From NCBI RefSeq assembly GCF_024807945.1, contig NZ_JANUFD010000011.1, positions 124,001-188,000 of the forward strand: a stretch of 64,000 nucleotides of DNA, in the 5' to 3' direction. The position numbers were made by a program, and so were the translations under genes. Under the pieces are notes generated by a model. It was not told the origin of the DNA. It worked only from the letters and a program-made list of their open reading frames with translations, and did no database searches. The DNA is from Pseudomonas sp. JUb42 (GTDB taxonomy: Bacteria; Pseudomonadota; Gammaproteobacteria; Pseudomonadales; Pseudomonadaceae). Shown one piece after another: positions 9,718 through 18,222 of this stretch; the stretch's first letter is position 1, and every line of letters begins with the position of its first letter.

Positions 9718-10533
9718 ATGCAGCCCATGCTGAATATCGCGCTGCGCGCCGCCCGCAGCGCCAGCGAATTGATCTTCCGCTCCATCGAGCGCCTGGATAC
9801 CATCAAGGTCGACGAAAAAGACGCTAAAGACTATGTAACCGAAGTCGATCGCGCAGCTGAACAGAGCATCATCACCGCTCTGCGCAAGGCTTACCCTACC
9901 CATGGCATCCTCGGCGAAGAAAGCGGCCTGCACGCGGGCAGCGGCGAAGGCGCGGATTACCTGTGGATCATCGACCCGCTGGACGGCACCACCAACTTCG
10001 TCCGTGGTATCCCGCACTTCGCGGTCAGCATCGCCTGCAAATACCGCGGTCGCCTGGAACACGCCGTGGTCCTGGACCCGGTTCGCCAGGAAGAATTCAC
10101 CGCCAGCCGTGGCCGTGGCGCCGCACTGAACGGCCGCCGCCTGCGCGTCAGCCCGCGCAAGAGCCTGGAAGGCGCCCTGCTGGGTACCGGCTTCCCGTTC
10201 CGCGACAACCAGATGGACAACCTGGAAAACTACCTGGGCATGTTCCGCAGCCTCGTTGGCCAGACCGCCGGCATCCGCCGCGCAGGCGCCGCGAGCCTGG
10301 ACCTGGCCTACGTGGCAGCCGGTCGTTTCGATGCATTCTGGGAGTCGGGCCTGTCCGAGTGGGACATGGCAGCAGGCGCCCTGCTGATTCAGGAAGCAGG
10401 CGGCCTGGTCAGCGACTTCACCGGCGGTCACGAATTCCTCGAGAAAGGCCATATCGTTGCGGGCAACACCAAGTGCTTCAAGGCTGTCCTGACAGCCATC
10501 GCACCGCACCTGCCAGCATCGCTGAAGCGCTGA
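9718..10533 (+). CDS. suhB: Inositol monophosphatase family protein SuhB
   Basis: Mg-dependent phosphatase family member; in enterobacteria SuhB also acts in rRNA transcription antitermination and ribosome maturation, and in P. aeruginosa it affects virulence regulation. The metal-binding motifs are complete: GEESG near residue 66, DPLDGTTNF at 85-93 and WDMAAGALLIQEAGG near the C-terminus. Length 271 is typical. The ATG at 9718 is chosen over the downstream MLNIAL because it matches Pseudomonas homologues. It is monocistronic: trmJ is divergent and a strong terminator follows. Confidence 0.96.
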   Translation: MQPMLNIALRAARSASELIFRSIERLDTIKVDEKDAKDYVTEVDRAAEQSIITALRKAYPTHGILGEESGLHAGSGEGADYLWIIDPLDGTTNFVRGIPHFAVSIACKYRGRLEHAVVLDPVRQEEFTASRGRGAALNGRRLRVSPRKSLEGALLGTGFPFRDNQMDNLENYLGMFRSLVGQTAGIRRAGAASLDLAYVAAGRFDAFWESGLSEWDMAAGALLIQEAGGLVSDFTGGHEFLEKGHIVAGNTKCFKAVLTAIAPHLPASLKR

Positions 10534-10546
10534 TTTTATAGCGCCC

Positions 10547-10577
10547 ACAAAAAAACCGGCCAAGGCCGGTTTTTTTG
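10547..10577 (+). terminator. Intrinsic terminator after suhB
   Basis: AACCGGCC/GGCCGGTT stem with a minimal AA loop, flanked by an A-run and followed by TTTTTTT, 14 nt after the suhB stop codon. Confidence 0.9.
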
Positions 10578-10618
10578 TGCCTGTAAATTGGAGCCTTGAA
10601 TCACAGATTTACAACGAT

Positions 10619-10710
10619 TGTGGGAGCGAATTCATTCGCGAATACGGCAATTCACTCGATGAAAATGTCTCGCCTGTACCGAAGCTTTCGCGAATGAATT
10701 CGCTCCCACA
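10619..10710. repeat. REPIN, family A
   Basis: Inverted pair of REP sequences: TGTGGGAGCGAATTCATTCG at the left end and its reverse complement at the right, about 45 nt of variable loop between. Same family as the elements at 23363, 32676, 34451, 38123 and 39025. REP doublets of this type are moved by RAYT transposases; none is encoded here. Confidence 0.9.
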
Positions 10711-10748
10711 TCATTCACTCCCATGCCATGCAACCAAGAGACCCGGCA

Positions 10749-11300
10749 TTACTGCGCAGGCTGACCCGCCTGCCCCAGAATCAACTGCCCTTCCTTGTTC
10801 ACCGGAATCTGATTCCCCGGATCACGATCCATGCGCACCTGGCCGAACTTGTCATTCAACTTGTACTTCACGTCATAACCCACGACCTTGTCGCTGATGT
10901 CATTGACCGTGTTGCAGCGGGTTTGCGTGGTGGTGTAGGTGTCGCGATTCTGCATACCTTCCTGCACCTTATTACCGGCATAACCACCACCGACCGCACC
11001 GGCCACTGTGGCGATTTTCTTGCCGTTACCGCCGCCGACCTGATTACCCAGCAGGCCGCCGGCCACCGCGCCGATCACGCTGCCGACAATCTGATGCTCG
11101 TCCTTGACCGGTGCACGACGGGTCACCGCCACGTCCTTGCACACTTCGCGAGGGGTTTTGACTTGTTCCTTGATGGGCTCCACTGCGACGACATCCGCAT
11201 ATTCAGGGCCGCTTTTCACGAGGCTATAGGCGGCAATAGCACCACCGGCGGTGACACCGACAGCACCCAATACAGCACCAACTAGCAACGACTTGTTCAC
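10749..11300 (-). CDS. Glycine-zipper 2TM-domain envelope protein
   Basis: Envelope protein of 183 residues with an N-terminal hydrophobic segment (LLVGAVLGAVGVTAGGAIAA) and a central glycine-zipper module, IVGSVIGAVAGGLLGNQVGG then GKKIATVAGAVGGGYAGNKV, the two-helix Rick_17kDa/SlyB-like repeat that inserts in or lines the membrane. The C-terminal half is polar (VVGYDVKYKLNDKFGQVRMD). No lipobox cysteine is evident, so the N-terminus is either an uncleaved anchor or a non-lipoprotein signal peptide. Such proteins are linked to outer-membrane integrity, but no specific function can be assigned. Monocistronic, between a REPIN and the secF terminator. Confidence 0.85.
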   Translation of the reverse strand: MNKSLLVGAVLGAVGVTAGGAIAAYSLVKSGPEYADVVAVEPIKEQVKTPREVCKDVAVTRRAPVKDEHQIVGSVIGAVAGGLLGNQVGGGNGKKIATVAGAVGGGYAGNKVQEGMQNRDTYTTTQTRCNTVNDISDKVVGYDVKYKLNDKFGQVRMDRDPGNQIPVNKEGQLILGQAGQPAQ

Positions 11301-11358
11301 GTGAACCTCCAGACCATCTCAGGCGCAAATTTCTGCGCATTACCTAGCCTTGGAGCAC

Positions 11359-11393
11359 AAAAAAAAGCGCGAGTTCACACTCGCGCTTTTTTA
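11359..11393 (-). terminator. Intrinsic terminator after secF
   Basis: 9-bp stem AGCGCGAGT/ACTCGCGCT with a TCAC loop; read on the minus strand it is followed by eight T residues. It lies 23 nt beyond the secF stop and ends the queA-tgt-yajC-secDF block. Confidence 0.9.
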
Positions 11394-11415
11394 ACAGACA
11401 GATAACCGTCAAGTG

Positions 11416-12327
11416 TTAAGGACGGTCGTCCACCTTGTCGGCTACCACTGGCGGAATCAGATCCTCAGTGGTCAGGTTCAGCCAGATCAGCACCACGTTG
11501 GCGATGTAGATCGACGAGTAGGTACCCGCCAATACACCAATGAACAGCGCGACGGAGAAACCGTGCAGGCTGTCGCCGCCGAAGATCCACAGGGCAACAA
11601 TGGCCAGCAGCGTCGAGATAGACGTGGCCATGGTACGCAGCAGGGTCTGGGTGGTGGAGATGTTGATGTTCTCGATCAGCGACGCCTTGCGCAGCAGACG
11701 GAAGTTCTCGCGAACCCGGTCGAATACTACGATTGTGTCGTTGAGCGAGTAACCAATGATTGCCAGTACCGCCGCGAGCACCGTCAGGTCGAAGGTGATC
11801 TGGAAAAACGACAGGATGCCCACGGTCACGATCACGTCGTGGATCAGCGAAACAATGGCACCGACCGCGAACTTCCACTGGAAGCGGAACGCCAGGTAAA
11901 CCAGTACGCCGCCCAGCGCCAGCAGCATGCCGATACCGCCCTGGTCGCGCAGCTCTTCACCGACCTGTGGACCGACGAATTCGACGCGCTTGACGGTTAC
12001 CGGGTTGTCCGCCTGCGCTTTACGCAGGGCATCGGCCACCTGGGCACCCAATTGCGGGTCATCGCCCGGCATACGAACCAGCAGGTCAGTGGTAGCGCCG
12101 AAGCTCTGAACCACAGCTTCCTTGTAACCGGCACCGAACAGCTCTTCACGAACCTTGGCAAGGTCTGCCGGACGCTCGTAGGTCAGCTCGATGAGCGTAC
12201 CGCCGGTGAAGTCCAGGCCGTAGTTGAGGCCTTTGTGGAAGCAGCTGAACAGGGCAATCGCCGTGAGGAGCATGGTGAAGGCAAACGCAAGGTTGCGAAT
12301 GCCCATGAAGTTGATGGTAGTTTTCAT
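11416..12327 (-). CDS. secF: Protein translocase subunit SecF
   Basis: Inner-membrane partner of SecD that uses the proton-motive force to pull exported proteins into the periplasm. The 303 residues show TM1 at about 11-31, a periplasmic domain starting with the conserved GLNYGLDFTGGTLIEL, and a C-terminal bundle of five membrane helices with GYSLNDTIVVFDRVREN, the RND-type SecF signature. It starts 9 nt after the secD stop codon and is followed by a terminator. Confidence 0.97.
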   Translation of the reverse strand: MKTTINFMGIRNLAFAFTMLLTAIALFSCFHKGLNYGLDFTGGTLIELTYERPADLAKVREELFGAGYKEAVVQSFGATTDLLVRMPGDDPQLGAQVADALRKAQADNPVTVKRVEFVGPQVGEELRDQGGIGMLLALGGVLVYLAFRFQWKFAVGAIVSLIHDVIVTVGILSFFQITFDLTVLAAVLAIIGYSLNDTIVVFDRVRENFRLLRKASLIENINISTTQTLLRTMATSISTLLAIVALWIFGGDSLHGFSVALFIGVLAGTYSSIYIANVVLIWLNLTTEDLIPPVVADKVDDRP

Positions 12328-12336
12328 GGCAGCCCC

Positions 12337-14205
12337 TTAAATCCACAACTTCTTGAGGTCACGACCGCCATAAATCAGGTTGACCATTGCGCGGGTCACC
12401 ATGATGGCTGTGAACATCGAGGTAAAGATCCCGAGCGACATGGTCACGGCAAAACCCTTGACGGGGCCGGTGCCCATCGCAAAGAGAATACCGCCGACCA
12501 GCAACGTCGTCAGGTTGGCATCGAGGATCGCCGTAAAGGCACGACCGAAACCTTCGTTAATGGCACGCTGGATGGTCATGCCATTGGCGATCTCTTCACG
12601 TATCCGCGAGAAGATCAGCACGTTGGCGTCCACCGCCATACCCATGGTCAGGACGATACCGGCGATACCCGGCAGGGTCAGTGTCGCACCCAGCAGAGAC
12701 ATCAATGCCAGCAGCAGGACCATGTTGATGGCCAGTGCCACCGTCGCGATCACACCGAAGAAGCGGTAGATGGCGATGATGAACAGCGACACGAACAGCA
12801 TGCCCCACAGAGAAGCGTCGATACCCTTGGTGATGTTGTCGGCACCCAGGCTCGGACCAATGGTGCGCTCTTCAGCGAAGTACATCGGCGCGGCCAGACC
12901 ACCGGCACGCAGCAACAGTGCCAGTTCCGAAGACTCACCCTGGCCGTTCAGGCCGGTAATCCGGAACTGGCTGCCCAGTGGCGACTGGATGGTCGCCAGG
13001 CTGATAATTTTCTTCTCTTCCTTGAAGGTCTGTACCGGTACGTCTTTCTCGACGCCGTCAACCGTCTGTTTGACGTAGGTGGTGACCGGCTTCTGCTCGA
13101 TGAAGATCACCGCCATGCTGCGCCCGACGTTGCTGCGGGTTGCGCGGCTCATCAGATCGCCACCGTGATTATCAAGCTTGATATTCACCTGTGGGTTGCC
13201 GTGCTCGTCGAAACCAGCCTTGGCGTCGGTAACCTGGTCACCCGTGATGATCAGGCCACGCTCGACCGGCGCCGCTGGGCGACCGCCTTCGCGGAACTCG
13301 AACATCTCAGTAGTGGCTTTCGAATCATCAGGCGCTGCGCCCAGACGGAACTCGAGGTTGGCCGTCTTGCCGAGAATACGCTTGGCTTCGGCCGTGTCCT
13401 GCACGCCCGGCAACTCGACGACGATACGATTGGCGCCCTGACGCTGTACCAGCGGCTCGGCAACACCCAGTTCGTTGACCCGGTTACGTACGGTAGTCAG
13501 GTTCTGCTTGATCGAATATTCGCGAATTTCGGCGATCTTGGCCTGGGTCATGGCCAGGCGCAGTACCGGGATACCGTTCAGGTCGGCCGGGACTACATCG
13601 AAATCGGTGGAATTCTTACGGATCAGGCCACGGGCCTGTTCACGTTCGGTGTCATCGTTGAAGCCCAGCTGAATGCCGTTGGCAATCGGCGGCAGGCTGC
13701 GATAGCGCACTTTTTCCTTGCGCAGCAGGCTTTTGACTTCGCCTTCATAGACTTTCAGGCGGGCGTCGATGGCTTTGTCCATGTCGACTTCCAGCAGGAA
13801 GTGCACACCGCCGGACAAGTCCAGACCCAGTTTCATCGGGCTTGCACCCAGGTGACGCAACCAGTTCGGCGTGGTCTGGGCCAGGTTGAGCGCCACGACA
13901 TAGTCGTCGCCCAGGGCCTTGCGCACGACGTCCTTGGCCGGCAGTTGATCTGCCTGCTTGTTCAGACGCAACAGGCCGCCCTTGCCGGTATCGGCCAGGG
14001 TCGCACCCTTGACGGTAATGCCCGCATCGGTCAGCGCCTTGCTGGCACGGTCCACATCAGCCTGAGTGACGTGCAACGCCGTGCTCGCACCGCTGATCTG
14101 GATCGCCGGATCATCAGGATAGAGGTTGGGTGCGGAATAAATGAAGCCGACCACCAGCACCGCCAGGATCAGGACGTATTTCCACAGAGGATATTTGTTC
14201 AGCAT
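12337..14205 (-). CDS. secD: Protein translocase subunit SecD
   Basis: RND-superfamily translocase subunit acting with SecF and YajC downstream of SecYEG. The 622-residue protein has TM1 (YVLILAVLVVGFIYSAP), a large periplasmic region with GLDLSGGVHFLLEVD, VRNRVNELGVAEPLVQRQG and NLEFRLG, and a C-terminal bundle of helices containing GMAVDANVLIFSRIREE, which includes residues implicated in proton movement. The ATG at 14205 is preferred over the adjoining GTG. It lies between yajC and secF. Confidence 0.97.
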   Translation of the reverse strand: MLNKYPLWKYVLILAVLVVGFIYSAPNLYPDDPAIQISGASTALHVTQADVDRASKALTDAGITVKGATLADTGKGGLLRLNKQADQLPAKDVVRKALGDDYVVALNLAQTTPNWLRHLGASPMKLGLDLSGGVHFLLEVDMDKAIDARLKVYEGEVKSLLRKEKVRYRSLPPIANGIQLGFNDDTEREQARGLIRKNSTDFDVVPADLNGIPVLRLAMTQAKIAEIREYSIKQNLTTVRNRVNELGVAEPLVQRQGANRIVVELPGVQDTAEAKRILGKTANLEFRLGAAPDDSKATTEMFEFREGGRPAAPVERGLIITGDQVTDAKAGFDEHGNPQVNIKLDNHGGDLMSRATRSNVGRSMAVIFIEQKPVTTYVKQTVDGVEKDVPVQTFKEEKKIISLATIQSPLGSQFRITGLNGQGESSELALLLRAGGLAAPMYFAEERTIGPSLGADNITKGIDASLWGMLFVSLFIIAIYRFFGVIATVALAINMVLLLALMSLLGATLTLPGIAGIVLTMGMAVDANVLIFSRIREEIANGMTIQRAINEGFGRAFTAILDANLTTLLVGGILFAMGTGPVKGFAVTMSLGIFTSMFTAIMVTRAMVNLIYGGRDLKKLWI

Positions 14206-14269
14206 CACGCCGCCCGCTTATAACGCGGGGCGCCTTGCGCGCCCCGTCGATTGGTAAAAAAACTGCAAA

Positions 14270-14605
14270 TCAGATCGCTTTCAGGGTGCCCTTTGGCAGG
14301 GTGGCAGCAATGGCGCCCTTCTGGATTTTCAGTTCAACGGTGTCAGACACTTCAATGACCACGAAATCGTCGGTCACTTTGGTGATCTTGCCCGCGATAC
14401 CGCCGGTGGTGACCACTTCGTCGCCTTTCTGCAGGTTGCCGAGCAGGTTCTTCTGCTCCTTGGCGCGCTTGGCCTGTGGACGCCAGATCATCAGGTAGAA
14501 GATAACCAGGAAGCCGACCAGGAAGATCCACTCAAAGCCCGAAGCCGCAGGACCGGCAGCCGGTGCAGCAGCATCCGCAAAAGCGGAAGAGATGAAAAAG
14601 CTCAT
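14270..14605 (-). CDS. yajC: Preprotein translocase accessory subunit YajC
   Basis: Small inner-membrane protein associated with SecDF. One membrane helix at about residues 25-45 (WIFLVGFLVIFYLMIW), then the conserved RPQAKRAKEQKNLL and a soluble beta domain (LQKGDEVVTTGGIAGKI). The start MSFFISSAFA at 14605, with GGAG 6-7 nt upstream, gives 111 residues; the in-frame TTG further upstream is rejected. Standard position between tgt and secD. Confidence 0.96.
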   Translation of the reverse strand: MSFFISSAFADAAAPAAGPAASGFEWIFLVGFLVIFYLMIWRPQAKRAKEQKNLLGNLQKGDEVVTTGGIAGKITKVTDDFVVIEVSDTVELKIQKGAIAATLPKGTLKAI

Positions 14606-14655
14606 GTAGCACTCCAATTGCACATATTAAATAAGAAGCGAAATACCGTGTTGTA

Positions 14656-15780
14656 TCAAGCCATTGGTGGCACGGGAAGCCCGCGCTTGGCATAGAAGGC
14701 ATCAACAAAGGCGGCCAATGTACCCTGTTGAATAGCCTCGCGCAAACCAGCCATAAGCACCTGGTAATGCCGCAAATTGTGGATCGTATTGAGCATACTC
14801 CCCAGCATTTCGCCGCACTTGTCCAAATGATGCAGATAAGCGCGGGAGAAGTTCTGGCAGGTGTAGCAATCGCAGGTCGGGTCCAGCGGCGAATCATCAT
14901 GGCGATGGAACGCGTTACGGATTTTCAGCACGCCGGTCTCGATGAACAAGTGACCGTTGCGCGCGTTGCGGGTCGGCATCACGCAGTCGAACATATCGAC
15001 GCCACGGCGCACACCCTCGACCAGGTCTTCCGGCTTGCCCACGCCCATCAGGTAGCGCGGCTTGTCGGCTGGCATCTGCCCAGGCAGGTAGTCCAGCACC
15101 TTGATCATCTCGTGCTTGGGCTCACCCACCGACAGGCCGCCGATGGCCAGGCCGTCGAAGCCGATCTGGTCCAGGCCTTCCAGCGAACGCATGCGCAGAC
15201 TCTCGTGCATACCGCCCTGAACGATGCCGAACAGCGCCGCGGTATTGTCGCCATGGGCGATCTTCGAGCGCTTGGCCCAACGCAGCGACAGCTCCATGGA
15301 CACCCGCGCCACGTCTTCATCGGCCGGGTACGGCGTGCATTCGTCGAAGATCATGACGATGTCCGAACCCAGGTCACGCTGCACCTGCATCGACTCTTCC
15401 GGGCCCATGAACACCTTGGAGCCGTCCACCGGTGAGGCGAAGGTCACGCCCTCTTCCTTGATCTTGCGCATGGCACCCAGGCTGAACACCTGGAAACCGC
15501 CGGAGTCGGTCAGAATCGGCCCCTGCCACTTCATGAAATCGTGCAGGTCGCCGTGGGCCTTGATCACTTCAGTGCCGGGACGCAACCACAGGTGAAAAGT
15601 GTTACCAAGTATGATCTGCGCGCCAATGGCCTCGATATCCCGCGGCAGCATGCCCTTGACCGTGCCATAGGTGCCCACCGGCATGAACGCCGGGGTCTCG
15701 ACCACGCCACGGGGAAAGGTCAGGCGGCCGCGACGGGCCTTGCCGTCAGTGGCCAACAACTCGAAAGACATACGACTCAT
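14656..15780 (-). CDS. tgt: Queuine tRNA-ribosyltransferase
   Basis: Swaps guanine 34 for preQ1 in tRNAs with GUN anticodons, on the queuosine pathway. In the 374-residue form the acid Asp92 lies in TDSGGFQVFS, the nucleophile Asp265 in DMFDCVMPTRNARNG, and the zinc site is Cys303, Cys305 and Cys308 (CDCYTC) plus a downstream His. The first ATG at 15780 overlaps the queA stop codon (ATGA) and has GAGG 7 nt upstream; ATG 15771 is the alternative and matches some family starts better. QueA works on the tRNA product of this enzyme. Confidence 0.97.
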   Translation of the reverse strand: MSRMSFELLATDGKARRGRLTFPRGVVETPAFMPVGTYGTVKGMLPRDIEAIGAQIILGNTFHLWLRPGTEVIKAHGDLHDFMKWQGPILTDSGGFQVFSLGAMRKIKEEGVTFASPVDGSKVFMGPEESMQVQRDLGSDIVMIFDECTPYPADEDVARVSMELSLRWAKRSKIAHGDNTAALFGIVQGGMHESLRMRSLEGLDQIGFDGLAIGGLSVGEPKHEMIKVLDYLPGQMPADKPRYLMGVGKPEDLVEGVRRGVDMFDCVMPTRNARNGHLFIETGVLKIRNAFHRHDDSPLDPTCDCYTCQNFSRAYLHHLDKCGEMLGSMLNTIHNLRHYQVLMAGLREAIQQGTLAAFVDAFYAKRGLPVPPMA

Positions 15781-16841
15781 GCGAGATCCTCTGGGTCCGA
15801 CGACTTCGGAGCGGTCGGCGCAGGATTGCGGGTGATGAACATCGCATCACCGTAACTGAAGAAGCGGTAACCGTGTTCGACCGCCGCCGCATAGGCAGCC
15901 ATGGTCTCGGGATAACCGGCGAACGCCGAAACCAGCATCAGCAATGTGGATTCAGGCAGATGGAAATTGGTCACCAGGGCATCGACCACATGGAACGGCC
16001 GCCCAGGGAAAATAAAGATATCGGTGTCGCCACTGAACGGCTTCAAGGTGCCATCACGGGCCGCACTCTCCAGGGAACGCACACTGGTGGTGCCCACGGC
16101 AATCACTCGCCCACCCCGGGCACGGCACGCGGCCACGGCGTCGACCACGTCCTGGCCGACCTCCAGCCACTCACTGTGCATATGGTGATCTTCCAGACGC
16201 TCGACCCGCACCGGCTGGAACGTGCCCGCGCCGACATGCAAGGTGACAAAAGCGCTCTCGACGCCCTTGGCGGCAATCGCATCCAACAGCGCCTGATCGA
16301 AATGCAGCCCCGCCGTCGGCGCCGCCACCGCACCGGCACGCTGGGCGTACACGGTCTGATAACGCTCGCGATCGGCGCTCTCGTCGGGCCGGTCTATATA
16401 AGGAGGCAACGGCATATGCCCGACCCGTTCAAGCAGCGGCAACACCGGCTCGGCAAAACGCAGCTCGAACAGGGTGTCATGGCGCGCGACCATCTCGGCC
16501 TCGCCACCGCCGTCGATCAGAATCGACGAGCCCGGCTTGGGCGACTTGCTCGAGCGCACATGGGCCAGCACGCGATGGGTGTCCAGCACCCGCTCGACAA
16601 GGATCTCCAGCTTGCCGCCGGACGCCTTTTGCCCGAACAACCGCGCCGGAATCACCCGGGTATTGTTGAACACCATCAAATCGCCGGGGCGCACATGCTC
16701 CAGCAAATCAGTGAATTGACGGTGAGCCAGCGCCCCCGTCGGCCCATCCAGGGTCAACAGGCGGCTGCCACGACGCTCAGCCAGGGGATGGCGGGCGATC
16801 AGGGCATCGGGAAGATCGAAGGTAAAGTCAGCAACGCGCAT
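15777..16841 (-). CDS. queA: S-adenosylmethionine:tRNA ribosyltransferase-isomerase
   Basis: Transfers and isomerises the ribosyl group of SAM onto preQ1-modified tRNA to give epoxyqueuosine. At 354 residues it shows the family N-terminus MRVADFTFDLPDALIARHPL, the RPGDLMVFNNTRVIPARLFG segment, AAPTAGLHFDQALL and the C-terminal TNFHLPESTLLMLVSAFAG. It overlaps tgt by 4 nt, so both queuosine enzymes are made from one transcript. Confidence 0.97.
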   Translation of the reverse strand: MRVADFTFDLPDALIARHPLAERRGSRLLTLDGPTGALAHRQFTDLLEHVRPGDLMVFNNTRVIPARLFGQKASGGKLEILVERVLDTHRVLAHVRSSKSPKPGSSILIDGGGEAEMVARHDTLFELRFAEPVLPLLERVGHMPLPPYIDRPDESADRERYQTVYAQRAGAVAAPTAGLHFDQALLDAIAAKGVESAFVTLHVGAGTFQPVRVERLEDHHMHSEWLEVGQDVVDAVAACRARGGRVIAVGTTSVRSLESAARDGTLKPFSGDTDIFIFPGRPFHVVDALVTNFHLPESTLLMLVSAFAGYPETMAAYAAAVEHGYRFFSYGDAMFITRNPAPTAPKSSDPEDLA

Positions 16842-16916
16842 GATGGGGTTCGTCTCGCAGGGCCGGGGAGTTTAGCCGGTTTGACGGAATTAGTAAAAAA
16901 CCCTCACGAATCAAGG

Positions 16917-16945
16917 TTGACCGACGGTCGGACCCTCTCTATACT
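16917..16945 (+). promoter_or_regulatory. Promoter of the tRNA-Leu gene
   Basis: TTGACC (16917-16922), 17-nt spacer, TATACT (16940-16945), ending 13 nt before the mature tRNA. Near-consensus sigma-70 promoter. Confidence 0.85.
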
Positions 16946-16958
16946 TCGCCGCCATTGA

Positions 16959-17043
16959 GCCCTGATGGCGGAATTGGTAGACGCGGCGGATTCAAAATCC
17001 GTTTTCGAAAGAAGTGGGAGTTCGATTCTCCCTCGGGGCACCA
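16959..17043 (+). tRNA. tRNA-Leu (anticodon CAA)
   Basis: Complete cloverleaf of 85 nt including encoded CCA. The acceptor GCCCTGA pairs with TCGGGGC (one G-U pair), the D arm has GGTAG, the anticodon loop is TTCAAAA with CAA reading UUG codons, a long variable arm marks a class II tRNA, and the T arm is GGGAG-TTCGATT-CTCCC. It has its own promoter and terminator. Confidence 0.97.
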
Positions 17044-17087
17044 CTCAAATGTTTCCACATGCACCAGCATGTACCGGAAACCCAATA

Positions 17088-17114
17088 AAACCGCCACTTC
17101 CGGCGGTTTTTTTG
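17088..17114 (+). terminator. Intrinsic terminator after tRNA-Leu
   Basis: AACCGCC/GGCGGTT stem with a 6-nt loop, followed by a T-run, 45 nt past the tRNA. Confidence 0.85.
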
Positions 17115-17296
17115 TGCCTGCATGAATCATCTTCAACCGACATGATTCGTGAAGCCATGTATAGCCGTCTCCCCACTGGCGTCCCGATAAATCAACGTCG
17201 AAGGCGCACGCCTCATTGGCCGCCGCCCCCTTCGCCAGCAATGAACCATCGTGTTGAAAAGCGCTCTGAAATGCTTCGGCATAAAGGACCTGCGCA

Positions 17297-17794
17297 ATGT
17301 TTGAAAACATCACAGTCAAAGGCGGCCCGCTCGTGCTGTCGACAGCGGCAGAGGTCGATCAGGCGCAAGTGGCTTTGGGCACTCGGTTTCCGAGCGGTTA
17401 CCGCGAATACGTCACCCAGTTTGGCGAGGGGATTCTCGGCGGTGTGTACGTGCGGATCTATCCGCCTCATCAGATCATGCACGGCGAAAACAGTCAGGCT
17501 CAGTGGCTGGCTCGTATCAACCAGTACTGGTTCTGGGATGACGACAAGGAACTGATGCCCAAGGAAAAGGCTTTGCAATGCGTCATCATTGGCGACACCT
17601 ATGATGGCGACGAGCTCATCATCCACCCTGATGACCCGGAGCGAATTTACGTGTTGCCGCGCCACAGTGAGGCGGCGCTCGTGGCTGGAAACGGTTTGGC
17701 GCAAGCCATCGAATGGCTGTGCAGCTCCAATATCCTGACCGAAGCGTTTACCGAGCGGGATTTCGAACCTTTTGATAGTCGCGTGCAGGCATAG
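17297..17794 (+). CDS. SMI1/KNR4 (SUKH)-family protein, putative immunity protein
   Basis: Predicted cytosolic protein of 165 residues of the SUKH superfamily, many members of which neutralise contact-dependent or polymorphic toxins. The family features are the FPSGYREYVTQFGEGILGG segment at about 31-49 (the FPxDYxxFLxxxNGG-type helix) and the DTYDGDELIIHPDDPERIYVLPR strand region at 99-121, where family members place DxxGD-like residues. No toxin, Rhs or VgrG gene is nearby, so the target is unknown. It is followed 26 nt later by a second gene of the same broad type, and by a third, all in one direction after tRNA-Leu. Confidence 0.8.
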   Translation: MFENITVKGGPLVLSTAAEVDQAQVALGTRFPSGYREYVTQFGEGILGGVYVRIYPPHQIMHGENSQAQWLARINQYWFWDDDKELMPKEKALQCVIIGDTYDGDELIIHPDDPERIYVLPRHSEAALVAGNGLAQAIEWLCSSNILTEAFTERDFEPFDSRVQA

Positions 17795-17820
17795 AGCCTC
17801 TGCGATTCACCGGGACGAAT

Positions 17821-18222
17821 ATGAACCTGACCGAGAAGAACCCGCCTGCCAGCATTGAGCAGATCAATGCCATTGCCAGGCTGTCGGCTATACATCCAAC
17901 CTCCTGGCTCGGCAACTTCTGGAAAGTCAGCGACGGCGCAATGATCGAAGATCTGATCAGGATTTATTCGACCGACGAGTTAGTCGAGCGTCAGCAAACT
18001 TATGAAATCGCTGATTACTTTCCGGATCACCTGTTAATTGGCGATGACTCCGGAGGACGGCTGATACTGCTTGATCGAGCATCGATGATGCACTTCTACT
18101 TGCTGGACGCAGGCTGCCCCAGTATCGATGATGTCGAGGTCTTTGCGTCGCTAGAGGCGCTGGTCGCGGCTGTCGTCAGCGAATTGAATGCCTATTCGGG
18201 GGATGCGCCATGTCGCTCCTGA
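17821..18222 (+). CDS. SUKH-like small protein, putative immunity protein
   Basis: 133-residue protein with a probable SMI1/KNR4-like fold: the WLGNFWKVSDGAMIEDLIRIYS segment at 29-50 resembles the central helix-turn and strand of SUKH proteins, and FPDHLLIGDDSGGRLILLDR at 63-82 matches the IGxDGGGxxxxxD motif of the family. The start ATG at 17821 directly follows a short gap after the preceding SUKH gene, and the end overlaps the next gene by 13 nt. An immunity role is inferred from family and clustering only. Confidence 0.72.
   Translation: MNLTEKNPPASIEQINAIARLSAIHPTSWLGNFWKVSDGAMIEDLIRIYSTDELVERQQTYEIADYFPDHLLIGDDSGGRLILLDRASMMHFYLLDAGCPSIDDVEVFASLEALVAAVVSELNAYSGDAPCRS

Noticed and set aside
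11413..14223. A 936-codon open frame on the plus strand
   Set aside because: It is antisense to secD/secF, whose protein motifs are unmistakable; long shadow frames are common in high-GC Pseudomonas DNA. The translation is rich in Gln, His and Arg without domains.
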